Below the pieces are notes generated by a model that worked only from the letters and a program-made list of their open reading frames with translations, made no database searches and was not told the origin of the DNA. From NCBI RefSeq assembly GCF_900103285.1, contig NZ_FNGS01000001.1, forward strand, positions 489,515-553,514: a stretch of DNA of 64,000 bases, in the 5' to 3' direction. The translations under genes and the position numbers were made by a program. Below are positions 17,622 to 28,100 of this stretch, in pieces (the first letter of the stretch is position 1; each line of letters starts with the position of its first letter). This DNA is from Siphonobacter aquaeclarae (GTDB lineage: Bacteria > Bacteroidota > Bacteroidia > Cytophagales > Spirosomataceae).

Positions 17622-17655
17622 AAAACCCGGAAACCCGCTAGGGTAACCGGGTTTT
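17622..17655 (-). terminator. Terminator after the phosphoesterase gene
   Basis: A 9-bp stem aaaacccgg/ccgggtttt, with a further internal aaaccc/gggt pairing in the loop, lies 42 bases beyond the stop of the minus-strand phosphoesterase and runs out in Ts on that strand. Confidence 0.75.
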
Positions 17656-17696
17656 GACAGGACGGGGCGGGACGGTCGTTCTTATATACCTATTCG

Positions 17697-18425
17697 TCAG
17701 TTATCCAGGAAAAAGTCGGCGTAAAAGTCCGGAATAGGGCTTTTGCGGATGGCGTTGACCAACGTTCCGACGTCATAGCTCAGTTTGATTATTTCCGGGC
17801 GAATACCGGCTTCAGTGATCTCCAGGATTGCATAACAGGCCTTCCGATCCGGCTCTTTGCTGCGGCCCACTGAACCGCAATTGACGAGTACAGTCTCCTG
17901 AAACGACTGGATATAAGACACATGCGTATGTCCCATTACCAGCATAGCGGCCTCCCGTTGCCGTAAAAATGCAAGAATATCCGCTTTCGGATCGCGTTCG
18001 TATACATAAGTATCGTTGCTCCAGGGACTGGCGTGTACGAGTAGTATACGCTTCGCCTTCTCCCCGATCCGGAATACAATTTCCAGCTGAAACGGCAACT
18101 GCGCCAGCCAGGCTTTGTTTTCGGTAGTGACGGTATGCTTACTCTGTGCGATAGCTTCGAACCGGCTACCGGTCTCGACGGCGTCATGATGTGACAGCGG
18201 AAAAACGGGGAGATCAAACGCGATCCGCTCGTCGTGATTTCCCAGCAAACACGGAATTTTCCGGTTCCGGAACAGCGATATTACTTCGTTTCCATACGGC
18301 GCGAAATCCACAAGGTCGCCGAGGCAGTATACCTGCTCAATCTTCCTGGCTTCGATATCGGCCAGCACCGCTTCCAGCGCCGGCAAATTGGCATGGACAT
18401 CACTGATAATGGCAATCTGTATCAC
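17697..18425 (-). CDS. Metallophosphoesterase (YfcE/MJ0936-like calcineurin-fold)
   Basis: A 242-residue cytosolic enzyme with every motif of the calcineurin-like fold: ISDVHAN (D9, H11), CLGDLVD (D37), LLGNHDE, LLVHAS and VMGHTHV. These residues bind two metal ions; family members cleave phosphodiesters or phosphomonoesters of small molecules. The physiological substrate is unknown. Translation starts at a GTG (18425); no ATG fits ahead of the first motif. It follows the lipoprotein gene by 11 bases on the same strand, so the two are probably co-transcribed. Confidence 0.88.
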   Translation of the reverse strand: MIQIAIISDVHANLPALEAVLADIEARKIEQVYCLGDLVDFAPYGNEVISLFRNRKIPCLLGNHDERIAFDLPVFPLSHHDAVETGSRFEAIAQSKHTVTTENKAWLAQLPFQLEIVFRIGEKAKRILLVHASPWSNDTYVYERDPKADILAFLRQREAAMLVMGHTHVSYIQSFQETVLVNCGSVGRSKEPDRKACYAILEITEAGIRPEIIKLSYDVGTLVNAIRKSPIPDFYADFFLDN

Positions 18426-18436
18426 ACAACCTGTTT

Positions 18437-19507
18437 TTATTCAATACGGACAATGGAATACGGCGTTTGGTTCAGCTGGCGTACTTTTCCGTTGACAGGA
18501 ATCTGCGCCCTGTCCTCGTCGTGAATCACCATCAGATGCCGGGCGTCGGTGAAGGTCAGGTCTTCACCTTTATGGCGAAACCGCAGCGGCTGACCTGCGT
18601 CGTCCCGGACGGGCGTCAGCTTACCTGCCCTGAATTCTTCCAGCGTCGCCGTCCACAAAAACGACGCCAGGTCGCTGCCTTTTTCATAGGATGTCAGTAT
18701 CCAGAACCGGTTACGGTGCGGATCAAATTCAATACTCGAAATCGCAAGCGGTTCAGGTAATCCGGGTTCTGAGACGTGTATGTCTGCTACGACCGACCAA
18801 TCGTTCGCCAGCGCCAGGCTATCCCCGTAAAACCGGTATCCGACGCTTACTACCTTGATTTTGTGGGTAAAGTCGTCGTATTTCTTCCCTTCTTCGCGGA
18901 TACCCCAGTAGAGCCTGTCCTTCGTAGCGGTAAGTCCTTCGGTTTTGAAATAGGGCACACCATCCGGAAACGCGGGGCCGGCCAGTACTTTCGAGAAAGC
19001 ACTGCGAAGGCCGACCGATGTCTCGCCTCCATACATTTTCGCCTTCGCAGCTTCGCCCATTGGCCAGTATATCAGGCAGTTGTAATTATCCCAGGAAGTA
19101 CTTCCAGGCCTGACGCGGTCGAAGCCCGTCGTCAGCAGCACGTGTTTGTTATCCGGCGTGCGGGCAAACTCTTCAAACTTGGTTGCCTTTTTCAGGACGG
19201 GATTGATCAGCGCCCCGCCCCGCCGGAGGGTATCGGGCCTTCCGTTTTCGAGCCGCCAGACGAATATGGACGACCGCTCTCCGGGAATATCCTTGTCGCT
19301 CGCCACCAGCACCGACTGCCCGTCAAACAAAATTGCGGAGCCTTCACATGTAACCGGACTTCCGTCGGCATTGGCGAGCCCGTTTTCAAAACAATCGAGT
19401 AGTCCTTCCTGAACAATCTGCGCACGGATCGTCCCCGAAGTCCGGGGCGAAGTCACCTTGCAGGCAGAAAAAATCAACAGAGGGAGAAAGGGCAGTAACT
19501 TTTTCAT
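18437..19507 (-). CDS. Predicted lipoprotein of unknown function
   Basis: A 356-residue protein from the ATG at 19507, chosen because it gives a lipoprotein signal (KKLLPFLPLLIFSAC, cysteine at 16). The rest alternates strands with motifs such as CEGSAILFDGQSVLVASDKD, LLTTGFDR, EGLTATKDRLYWGI and ISSIEFDPHRNRFWILTS, suggesting a beta-propeller of the DUF3616/phytase-like type. No catalytic motif is recognised. It lies 11 bases upstream of a phosphoesterase gene, which might point to a shared phosphate-related role, but this is conjecture. Confidence 0.72.
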   Translation of the reverse strand: MKKLLPFLPLLIFSACKVTSPRTSGTIRAQIVQEGLLDCFENGLANADGSPVTCEGSAILFDGQSVLVASDKDIPGERSSIFVWRLENGRPDTLRRGGALINPVLKKATKFEEFARTPDNKHVLLTTGFDRVRPGSTSWDNYNCLIYWPMGEAAKAKMYGGETSVGLRSAFSKVLAGPAFPDGVPYFKTEGLTATKDRLYWGIREEGKKYDDFTHKIKVVSVGYRFYGDSLALANDWSVVADIHVSEPGLPEPLAISSIEFDPHRNRFWILTSYEKGSDLASFLWTATLEEFRAGKLTPVRDDAGQPLRFRHKGEDLTFTDARHLMVIHDEDRAQIPVNGKVRQLNQTPYSIVRIE

Positions 19508-19675
19508 ATTGGCACGATTTACCCCGCAAACATCGCCCATCTGGCTCCGAAAAGCTATGTTTTCGGGGTCAAGTGGTCCAAAAACGGGGTTTTTCCCCTG
19601 ATTTGAACGGATGTCCGATCAGTGTATTCCTGCCCAACCGTTGCATAAGAATTCGCCGCTTCCGCTCGTTACAGA

Positions 19676-19706
19676 TTGACAGCCTCCTCGTTTTGAGGTA
19701 GTTTCG
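19676..19706 (+). promoter_or_regulatory. Possible promoter of the class C beta-lactamase gene
   Basis: A TTG at 19676 and TAGTTTCG at 19699-19706, separated by 20 bases, approximate the Bacteroidota -33 (TTG) and -7 (TAnnTTTG) elements, with one mismatch in the -7. The start codon lies 53 bases downstream. Confidence 0.35.
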
Positions 19707-19758
19707 AATCATTCACTTCCCGTTCACCGGCGCCGCCGCGCCGCATTCTGAATCATAT

Positions 19759-20892
19759 ATGGTACATCGCCCGTTGTTGCTCTTTTTAACGTTTGTTACT
19801 TCCCTTGTTTACGGACAATCGCCGCTTCAGGAAAAAATCGATCCGATCATCCGGCCGCTGATGGAGGAGTACGGCATTCCCGGTATGATCGTCGGCATTA
19901 CGGTCGACGGAAAGCACCAGTTCTACACCTATGGCGTCGCTTCCAAAGAAACCGGGCAGCCGGTCTCTCCCAAAACGCTCTTCGAAGTAGGTTCGATCAG
20001 CAAAACCTTCACTGCTACACTCGCCGCGTTTGCGGAGACGACGAATCACCTGCGCCTGACCGATCCCGTCAGCAAATACCTCCCTGCGCTGAAAGGCACC
20101 GCTTTCGACCAGATATCGCTCATTCAGGCGGGTACGCATACCACCGGCGGACTGCCCCTCCAGGTTCCGGATGAGGTTCGCGATGAAACGCAGCTAACAG
20201 AATATCTCCGGAACTGGAAACCTGCCCATACGCCGGGAACCTTCCGGTCGTATTCCAACCCCGGAACAGGGGTATTCGGTCGCGCCGCCGCCGCTGCGCT
20301 CAAGCTGCCTTTTGACGACGCTATGGAGAAAAAACTACTTCCCCAGCTCGGCATGCGCCATACCTATGTACGCGTTCCGGAAACCGAAATGGAAAAGTAT
20401 GCACAAGGGTATAACTCGAAAAACGAGCCGGTACGGGTGAATCCAGGCCCGTTCGCATCGGAAGCATATGGCATCAAAACAGACGCGGAAGATTTACTCC
20501 GCTACGTGGATATTCAGCTTTTTGTGACGCCTGTCAATGCCAAACTGACCCGCGCGATTACGAATACGCATGTCGGCTATGTATCGCTGGGAGGCATGAC
20601 GCAGGACTTGATGTGGGAACAATACGCCTGGCGGGCCGATCTGCCGACATTGCTCGCAGGCAATTCCCCCACCGTCGCGCTCGAACAACACCCTGTAACG
20701 CAACAGAATCCGCCAATAGCCCCCGGGCCCAATGTCTGGATCAACAAAACCGGCTCCACCAACGGCTTTGGCGGGTATGTAGTCTTTATTCCGGCGTTGA
20801 AAACGGGCGTCGTCATCCTCGCCAACAAGAGCTATCCCAACCAGGCCCGCGTCGCAGCGGCGCATGCCATCTTCGCGCAGCTGAGTCCCTGA
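19759..20892 (+). CDS. Class C (AmpC-type) beta-lactamase
   Basis: A 377-residue periplasmic serine hydrolase with a signal peptide (cleavage after about residue 19, VYGQ). All three class C signatures are present: S79-x-x-K82 (GSISKTF), Y165-S-N167 (SYSNPG) and K330-T-G332 (INKTGSTNGFGGYVVFIP). The AmpC-typical stretch HTTGGLPLQVPDEV is also present. The length and the close match to AmpC-type motifs favour a true beta-lactamase that hydrolyses cephalosporins over a penicillin-binding esterase. There is no ampR neighbour, so expression may be constitutive or controlled elsewhere. The flanking genes are chromosomal in composition and no mobile element is near. Confidence 0.9.
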   Translation: MVHRPLLLFLTFVTSLVYGQSPLQEKIDPIIRPLMEEYGIPGMIVGITVDGKHQFYTYGVASKETGQPVSPKTLFEVGSISKTFTATLAAFAETTNHLRLTDPVSKYLPALKGTAFDQISLIQAGTHTTGGLPLQVPDEVRDETQLTEYLRNWKPAHTPGTFRSYSNPGTGVFGRAAAAALKLPFDDAMEKKLLPQLGMRHTYVRVPETEMEKYAQGYNSKNEPVRVNPGPFASEAYGIKTDAEDLLRYVDIQLFVTPVNAKLTRAITNTHVGYVSLGGMTQDLMWEQYAWRADLPTLLAGNSPTVALEQHPVTQQNPPIAPGPNVWINKTGSTNGFGGYVVFIPALKTGVVILANKSYPNQARVAAAHAIFAQLSP

Positions 20893-20897
20893 AAAGG

Positions 20898-20936
20898 AAC
20901 AGGCCCGGATTCTCCCGAAAGAGAACCGGGCCCGTT
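20898..20936. terminator. Bidirectional terminator between beta-lactamase and phosphoesterase genes
   Basis: Arms aacaggcccggattctc and gagaaccgggcccgtt pair with one bulge around a 6-base loop, between two convergent genes whose stops lie at 20892 and 20958. Confidence 0.75.
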
Positions 20937-20957
20937 ACCCGAACAAAACCAGATACA

Positions 20958-23366
20958 CTATTCTACAGAAAAGGCGTGGACATTGCCGGAAAAGTCAGAG
21001 ACATAGACCTGCTTGCCTACGACAGCCGGTGTCGAAAATACCGGCGCGCCAAGATTGATTTTTTGAATAATATGTCCATCGGCCAGCGATACGGCGTAGA
21101 AATACCCGTCTGACGCGCCAAACAGTACTGTTTTGCCTGTCACAACCGGAGACGCCTCGACACTGGCTTCCTTCTTTTTGTTGTATGGGACGGTGTAAAA
21201 AAGCGGTGCGCCGGTGGCTGCCTGCCAGGTGATTTTACCCGTCGAAGCTTCAATCGCCACCAAACCGCCGTCGCTCGAACCCGTCAGCAGCAGGTTGTCA
21301 ACCACGATCGGCGCGGACGCCGCATGGAAATGAACGGGTAGTTTGAACTGCCGGACAATTTCTCCTGTCTTCGGTGACAGCGCGTAATACGTTTCCGTCG
21401 AAAACAGGTGAAACAGCCCTCCCTGATACGTCGCCGATCCATCCCGGAAACGCAGGCTGTTGTCTTCGTGCTTCCAGAGGAGCTTGCCCGTTGCCGCGTC
21501 GTTTCCGTACAAACCACGCCAGTGCGCAGACGAAACGAGGACGCCGTCGCCCACCGTGAGCGTCGATGAAGTACCCTCGCCACCGTGCCAGCCGCCGCCT
21601 TTCCAGATTTCGGCGCCGTCGCTTGTTTTCAATGCCTTCAGGCCATTGCCCATGCCGGTGAATACCACGCCATTTTCCGAGCAGATACCGCTGACAAACG
21701 CCGGCAGGAATCCCATTGACGAGGCGCTTTTCCAGAGGAGTTTCCCGTCCGCGATATTCAAAGCATAGGTAATGCCATATGAATCCGTAGCGATGACGGC
21801 GTTTCCATCAACCGTCAGGCTGTTTTTCACAGAATTTTCCGTCTTGAACCGCCAGGCTTCACGGCCGGTTTGAAGATCAAACCCGACAATACCCTGTTTT
21901 TCCAGGTTCGAATCGTCGATTGTGGCTGTCACCAGGTATCCGTTCCGGACTACCGGCGATGTCATGAAGGTTTCGCCGCCTGCATGGGCAGTCCAGAGAT
22001 GGCGCCATGCACCGGTCGGCTGGTTTGGCAGCGCATCGTGCGCGGCATTGCCCCGCAGTCCTTTCCATTCACCGGAAGATACCTGCTCGTTGTCGCTCTG
22101 AATAGAAAAGGTACTCCCGCGATTGACCTTCGCACCGTTTTTCAACGTGCCGCTGAGGCGGACGGAATAGTCTCCCGGCGCGAGCGCTGACGGCAAGGTT
22201 GCCTGCCAATTCCAAGAAGATTGTTGTTTCAGAACCACCTTCCCGGCTGGCTTACCGTTGCGTACAATTTCCGCCCGGAGCGAAGCATAAGGTGAATTCG
22301 TCTGGTAGGCGTTGACTGATAACAGATTCGCCGACCGGTTGGTCATACCCGGCATCGGAGAAACAAGCGTCAGTTGATCGGCGGCATAGCTATATCGGTT
22401 TTCCATCCTGATATTCCCCTGGGTATCAACGTCAAACACCTGAAAAACCGACGGCGAGTGATCAATGCCGCCTTTGTCAGGTGTGGAGGCGCAGATTGTC
22501 AGAACGTTCGTTCCCGGAATCGGGTACACGTGGTTGATATGCCAGTGCCCGTAAATAAAGGCTTTGGTATTGTAATCCAGGAAGTTGACGGAAGAGCCGT
22601 CCTTCGCTTTCAGTTCAAGTTTCTTTCCGTCTGACCAGAGGTCGTGGCTGAAAATAATCACCGGCTTTCCTTTCGGAATCACCGCCAGATCGGCCTTGAT
22701 CCAGCGCACTACGTCTTCCGGAGTATACGACGGCCGGTGGTCTCCCGACAGCATCGGCGCAACTACAAAATGCACATTTCCCTTTTCAAATGAGTACATC
22801 ACGGGTCCGAATAGCTCCTCATACAACCATTCGCCGCCGTAAGACCCTTTCAATAGGTCATGGTTACCGATGCCGTAGTAAACAGGCAGGCCCATGGTGG
22901 CAGTAGTGACGTTCTTCGCATGAAACCGCAACCCCGGCTCGTAGCAGATATCCCCCGTATGCATCAGAAAATCAGGGCGGTTATCCCGGTTATAGGCCTT
23001 GAGGTTGTCGATCCAGTCGCCATACTCCGCCGTTTCGGTATCGGCGATGTGCAAAAAGGAGATATTCTTTTTTCGGGGAATGGCTTTCAGACCGAATGAA
23101 TAGTTCGTCACCCCCGGACGTACGGCCCGGAAAAACGAGTCGGCTGCGAAACCGTCCGGCACCGTAACCGTCAGAAAACGGGGCGTTTTTTCACTCGTCA
23201 ACGAGTACCCGCCGTCCTGCGAGGTGAGGACTACCGAGCGGCCATCGGTGACGGCTACGCCTTTGAGCGGGCGGCCGTCGGCCAGTACTTTTCCGGAATA
23301 GACCGTCTGCCCTGAGGCCGAAAGCGCCATTCCCCAACACAACAGTAATCTGTAAATCAGCGACAT
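20958..23366 (-). CDS. Secreted metallophosphoesterase fused to a PQQ-like beta-propeller
   Basis: An 802-residue protein with a signal peptide (about 1-19). Residues about 22-95 are a carboxypeptidase-regulatory-like/metallophosphatase N-terminal domain. Residues about 100-310 are a calcineurin-type phosphoesterase with HTGDICYEPG, YGIGNHDLL, IIFSHDLW and IYGHWHINH; the first motif reads IADTE where DxH is usual, so one metal ligand may be replaced. From about 440 to the end, repeated units (GIVGFDLQTGREAWRF, TYALNIADGKLLWKS, YYALSPKTGEIV) form a pyrroloquinoline-quinone-like beta-propeller. It lies downstream of SusD in the same direction. Likely periplasmic or surface release of phosphate from the ligand imported by the SusCD pair; the substrate is unknown. 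Confidence 0.85.
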   Translation of the reverse strand: MSLIYRLLLCWGMALSASGQTVYSGKVLADGRPLKGVAVTDGRSVVLTSQDGGYSLTSEKTPRFLTVTVPDGFAADSFFRAVRPGVTNYSFGLKAIPRKKNISFLHIADTETAEYGDWIDNLKAYNRDNRPDFLMHTGDICYEPGLRFHAKNVTTATMGLPVYYGIGNHDLLKGSYGGEWLYEELFGPVMYSFEKGNVHFVVAPMLSGDHRPSYTPEDVVRWIKADLAVIPKGKPVIIFSHDLWSDGKKLELKAKDGSSVNFLDYNTKAFIYGHWHINHVYPIPGTNVLTICASTPDKGGIDHSPSVFQVFDVDTQGNIRMENRYSYAADQLTLVSPMPGMTNRSANLLSVNAYQTNSPYASLRAEIVRNGKPAGKVVLKQQSSWNWQATLPSALAPGDYSVRLSGTLKNGAKVNRGSTFSIQSDNEQVSSGEWKGLRGNAAHDALPNQPTGAWRHLWTAHAGGETFMTSPVVRNGYLVTATIDDSNLEKQGIVGFDLQTGREAWRFKTENSVKNSLTVDGNAVIATDSYGITYALNIADGKLLWKSASSMGFLPAFVSGICSENGVVFTGMGNGLKALKTSDGAEIWKGGGWHGGEGTSSTLTVGDGVLVSSAHWRGLYGNDAATGKLLWKHEDNSLRFRDGSATYQGGLFHLFSTETYYALSPKTGEIVRQFKLPVHFHAASAPIVVDNLLLTGSSDGGLVAIEASTGKITWQAATGAPLFYTVPYNKKKEASVEASPVVTGKTVLFGASDGYFYAVSLADGHIIQKINLGAPVFSTPAVVGKQVYVSDFSGNVHAFSVE

Positions 23367-23381
23367 AAGAAGTAAAGAGTA

Positions 23382-23410
23382 AATGGGAGAAGGAGCGGCC
23401 TTCTCCCATT
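23382..23410 (-). terminator. Intercistronic hairpin between SusD and phosphoesterase genes
   Basis: A perfect 12-bp stem (aatgggagaagg and its complement) with a 5-base loop lies in the 49-base gap. It may be a partial terminator or an mRNA-stability element that sets the ratio of SusCD to enzyme. Confidence 0.65.
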
Positions 23411-23415
23411 CGGAG

Positions 23416-25182
23416 TTATTCCCAGCCCGACGGCTGGATCAGGTTCGGATTCAGCACCAGTTGCTGCAGCGGAATCGGTCTTGCGTAGTATTTCGGCTCG
23501 ACAAACTGCCGCGGCTGGGACTTATCCTTCGTGAAAAGGATTTTCCCGGAAGTGCCGTTCGATAGATAAAAGGAGCCTTCGGTCAGATAATACTTTACCA
23601 GCTTCGCACGAATGGCTTCCGGAACCGACGCCAGGGGCTCTTCCTTGCCCTGCGCTTCGAGGATGGCGATGTCTTCCACACCGTCTCCGGTAACATCCAG
23701 CGCCCCGAGCGCCGGCACGTAAATACCCTGGCTGTTTTTCTCCAGCAGCTTGCCGGCTTTCCAGCGGAACAGGTCGTCATACCGGAAGCCCTCGCAGGCC
23801 AGCTCTACCCGCCGCTCCCGGCGGATTTCGAGGATCACGCCCTTGTTAGCGCCAGTGACACCGGGGTAAGCAACCGCCAGATAGGCATCCGGCGCGGCGT
23901 TGGCCGCGGCGAGATCCAGCTTCGGCATGCCTACACGGGTCCGGAGCAGGCCGACTGTCTTATCCAGATCGCTTTGCGTCAGGGTACCCAGCTCCGCTTT
24001 CGCCTCGGCATGAATGAGCAGTACTTCGCCGAAGCGGTAAATCGGGAGATCGGTGTAGTTGAGGTTCCAGCCTCCGCGAAGCGACGGATCGCGGGGATAG
24101 AATTTCACCTGCAGCAATCCACCGAAGCCGGGCTTGATGAGGTACGGTGCGTTGGTAGACGGCGTCGTCGAAAATCCCGGAGACATGATCGTTTCCGTCA
24201 GCCGCGGGTCCCGGTTTTTGAACATGTCGACGAAGGTCTTCGTCGCGTAGTTGGCCTGCGACGTGTATGGCGTTCCGTCAGCCATCAGAAACTCGTCAGC
24301 CAGTTGCCCGCTCAGCGCCCATTGCCAGTCGAGGACGGTATGGGTATTATTCGCGATACCGTTGCTCTGGCTGTTTTTCTGGAGGAAGATGACTTCCTTG
24401 TTCGCGTCGAGGTTGTTGCTGGTGAAAAGGCCGCGGTAGTCGGCCGAAAGCGCGAACCCGCCATCCGTCATGATAGTCAGAGAAGCCGATGCCGCCCGTT
24501 CGAGAAACGCCTGTGCAGTACCCTGCAGATTCAGTTCGGTGTGGTATTTCCGGTAGGTACCTTCGTGCAGGGCAGTACGGGCGAGGATCGTCAGCGCGGC
24601 CCAGCGGGTCACGCGGGTATTCGTTCCCGACGCCTGGATATTCGCAACGGCATATTCCAGGTCTTTCATCACCGAGTCTACGACTACCGTACGCGGATCT
24701 TTTGCCTTATACAGCAGCTTTTCATCACCGGTGCCGAGGACGGTCGAGTACCAGGGTACATCGCCGTACCGCTTCACCATGTCGTAGTAAAACAAGGCGC
24801 GGAAAAAACGGGCAATACCGGTGAAATGGCGAATCTGGGTGGGATCGCCTGTCGCCTGACCGACATTTTTCAGCATCAGGTTGATGCGGCGCAGGTCGCC
24901 CCAGTTGTTCCATCCGCCGACAGTCGCCGCCGTGATACCGCCACGGATCAGGTTATCCGTTTCGCTGGAGCCGGTATTGAGGGCGATGTTGTCGGAAAAA
25001 ATATCCGAGTAATTCGCTCCGACAAAATTATAGAAGCCGTTGCTGTAGGTTTCCAGATCGCTCACCGACTTGAAGAACGTTTCTTCCGTGAGGGACGTCT
25101 TGGGGTCGCGCTGGAGGAAATCCTTGTCACAGGAAAACAATCCCGCGCCTGCCAGCATCAATAGGTAAAGTCTCCGTTTCAT
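23416..25182 (-). CDS. susD: SusD/RagB family nutrient-binding lipoprotein
   Basis: A 588-residue surface lipoprotein: the lipobox is LFSC with the cysteine near residue 18, followed by the SusD-typical start DKDFLQRDPKTSLTEETFFKS. TPR-like helices (RFFRALFYYDMVKRYGDVPW, WAALTILARTALHEGTYRKY) and the C-terminal block (EIRRERRVELACEGFRYDDLFRWKAGKLL) are diagnostic. SusD caps the SusC barrel and captures the ligand. It starts one base after the SusC stop, so the pair is co-translated. The ligand is unknown; the operon encodes no glycosidase but does encode a phosphoesterase, which argues against a plain glycan. Confidence 0.93.
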   Translation of the reverse strand: MKRRLYLLMLAGAGLFSCDKDFLQRDPKTSLTEETFFKSVSDLETYSNGFYNFVGANYSDIFSDNIALNTGSSETDNLIRGGITAATVGGWNNWGDLRRINLMLKNVGQATGDPTQIRHFTGIARFFRALFYYDMVKRYGDVPWYSTVLGTGDEKLLYKAKDPRTVVVDSVMKDLEYAVANIQASGTNTRVTRWAALTILARTALHEGTYRKYHTELNLQGTAQAFLERAASASLTIMTDGGFALSADYRGLFTSNNLDANKEVIFLQKNSQSNGIANNTHTVLDWQWALSGQLADEFLMADGTPYTSQANYATKTFVDMFKNRDPRLTETIMSPGFSTTPSTNAPYLIKPGFGGLLQVKFYPRDPSLRGGWNLNYTDLPIYRFGEVLLIHAEAKAELGTLTQSDLDKTVGLLRTRVGMPKLDLAAANAAPDAYLAVAYPGVTGANKGVILEIRRERRVELACEGFRYDDLFRWKAGKLLEKNSQGIYVPALGALDVTGDGVEDIAILEAQGKEEPLASVPEAIRAKLVKYYLTEGSFYLSNGTSGKILFTKDKSQPRQFVEPKYYARPIPLQQLVLNPNLIQPSGWE

Positions 25183-25183
25183 G

Positions 25184-28100
25184 TCAGAAATTGATGTTTA
25201 AACCCCAGGAATAGGTACGCTGGAAGGGATAAATGCTGCCGTCGAGCCCTTCGGGATCGAGGCGGGCTTTGAGATGTGAGACTTCAAACAGGTTTTCGCC
25301 GGAGAAATACACCCGGACGCGGTCCAAACCCACTTTCCGCGTCAGCGACGACGGCAGGGAATAGCCCAGCATCACGTTTTTCACGCGGAGGTATGCGGCG
25401 TTCTGCATGTACCGCGGGTTGGGAATCCCGAGTTCTTCCATGTTATCCTCGGCAGAATAGGCCTTGACGCGGGGGAAGTAGCCGTTCGGATTTTGAGGCG
25501 ACCAATGGTCGAGGTTCAGCGTCGTCACGTTCGTCCACGGCTGCGAATAAATACCCCAGAAGTAGATCTGTGAAGCGCCGGGGTACCAGTCGCGCCGGCC
25601 GATGCCCTGCAGGAATACCCGGACGTCGAAGCCTTTCCAACCCGCAGAAAGATCGAAACTGTACGGCAGGCGGAGGCGGTTGTTCCCGATTTTGTGAAGA
25701 TCTCCCGGATCGTCTACGGTCGACTTGCCGAAATTCACCGCGCCGTCGCCGTTCCGGTCTTTGAACTTGATATCGCCGACGTAGAACTGATAGCCCTGAT
25801 CGTCGGTACCGACGGCTTTCTGATTGGCGTGATTTTTCAGCTCCTCTTCGTTCTGGAAGAAGCCCTCTACGTCGAGGCCCCAGATTTCGCCGATTTCCTG
25901 ACCCACGTAATAGTTGCTCAGGGAGCGGGTGGGATTGTCGAACCGGGTGATCCAGGAACGGCTGTCGCCCAGGGCAAACGTCACGTTGTAGTAGAAGGGC
26001 GAATTTCCAAGGGTTCCGTTATCCCGCCAGCCGAGCTTCAGCTCCCAGCCTTTGGTTTTCAGGTCGCCGGCGTTGGTTTTAGGCGACGCTACGCCGAATA
26101 CAGCAGGCAGCGTTTTTCCCGGAATGAGCATGTCTTTCGTAAACCGGGTGTATGCATCGAAGTTGATATTGAGGCGATTACGGAAAAAGGCCAGGTCAAT
26201 ACCACCGTTCACGGTCGATACTTTCTCCCAGGTAAGGCTGGAGGCAACAGCCGGCGGCTGATTAACCGTCAGCGGCGTTATGCCACCCAGCAGCTTCGAC
26301 AGCGTCGTACTCGACATGATGGGAATGTAATCGTACTCGCCTACCGATGCCTGGTTCCCCAGCGCGCCATACGACGCCCGCAACTTCAGGAAATCCAGCT
26401 TCGCGCTTTGCTTGATACCTGCCAGAAAAGGCTCTTCGGAAACGACCCAGCCGGCGGAGGCCGATGGGAAGAAACCCCAGCGGTCATTTTTCGGGAAGCG
26501 GGATGAGCCGTCATATCGCCCGTTCAGCTCCACGAGGTACCGGTCTTTGAAGTTGTAGTTCAGCCGGTAAAAAAGTCCGCGGACAGCCCACTCGGTAATC
26601 GCTTCACTTTCCGTCATTGTCCCGGTACTGAGGTTGATACTCGGCAGGGTATTGGAAATCAGGGCATTCTTCCTAGCGGTGAAGGAATTGTAGTAGTTCG
26701 ATTCCTGGTTGAACCCGGCGAGTACCTGCAGGTTATGCGCCCCGAATTTCTTGTAGACGTCGGTATAGACGTTCAGGACGTTGTACCGCGTTGCAATGTT
26801 GTTGTTCTGGGCATAGCTCGTCGTCGAACCGGTATACTGCACCGGGTTGACAGGTCCGGTACGGTAAGGCACCGGGATGTCAAAGGCGCGGGTGAGCGTC
26901 GATCCCCGGCGGAAGGTCATGTCCGCCCGCACGTCCCAGATACCCTTGATGACAGCGGCTTTTGCCGAAAACGTCGTCAGGAAGTCATTGAGCTGCATGT
27001 CTTTACGACCGCCCTGTTGCAGGCGCCCGAGCAGACTGCCCCCGGCCGAAGTCCAGCTGCCGTCCGGGTTTTTCGGGACATCGAGGGAAGCCGTACGGTT
27101 GACGTTCCAGAAAAAATCTCCGTCGAGAAATACCGGTGCATCGTAGTTACTGCTGGTCAGCAGCGTATTGTTGGAAAAGGTCAGCCAGGGCGTTACCTGC
27201 ACATCCATTTTGCCGCGGACGTTGTAACGGTTGTAGACGTCGTTTCCATAGCGAAGCATCCCGTCCTGCCGGTAGTAATCACCGGAAAAGTAATAATTCA
27301 GTTTATCGGTTTTGCGCGACAGGCTGACGTTCGCATTGTACATCGGCGCCGAGTTGAAATAGGCTTCCTTCAGCCAATCCGTCGAACCGGTGTAAATCCA
27401 GGCGCTGTTCGGATTCGTAGGATCGGTCGTGACCGCAGGCAGGGAGGGATTTTTAGACCGCTCCCGTGCATATGCCTTCACGGCGTCGGGATAGAGGTTA
27501 TAGAGGGGATAGGCCGCGTCGTGCTTGTACTCCATCACCATGAGCGGATCGGTGACGAGTTCCGGCAACTTGCCCACCGTACGAAAAGCCGTGTTGGCGT
27601 TGACCGATACGCTCAGCTTGTCGGATTTGGCAGATTTTGTGGTAATCAGCACCACTCCGAATGCCGCCCGCGCACCGTACACCGCCGCGGAAGAGGCATC
27701 TTTCAGCACCGTGACGCTCTCCACGTCGTTCGGGTTGAGGCGGGCCAGTTCATCGGCGCTGAACGGTACGTTGTCGACCAGCAACAGCGGCGAACCGCCG
27801 TTGATCGACGTAAACCCGCGGATGTTAAAGCTCGGCGCCGTACCTGCGCGCCCGCTGGGATTGGTGACGTTGAGGTTGGGAATAAGTCCCTGCAAACCGG
27901 CGCCGAGGTTGGTAATGGGCCGGCTTTCCAGCTGCTGGGCTGTTACCTGATCAACCGCGCCGGTCAGGTTCACTTTCTTTTGGGTACCGAATCCGACGAC
28001 GACCACTTCGTTGAGACTACCATCTACCTGTTTCAGCCTGATTTTCAATTCAGAACGCGAATGGATCGTCACCTGCTGACTCGCAAAACCGACATACGAA

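Noticed and set aside
23974-25164. A 396-codon plus-strand open frame
   Set aside because: Antisense shadow of the SusD gene.
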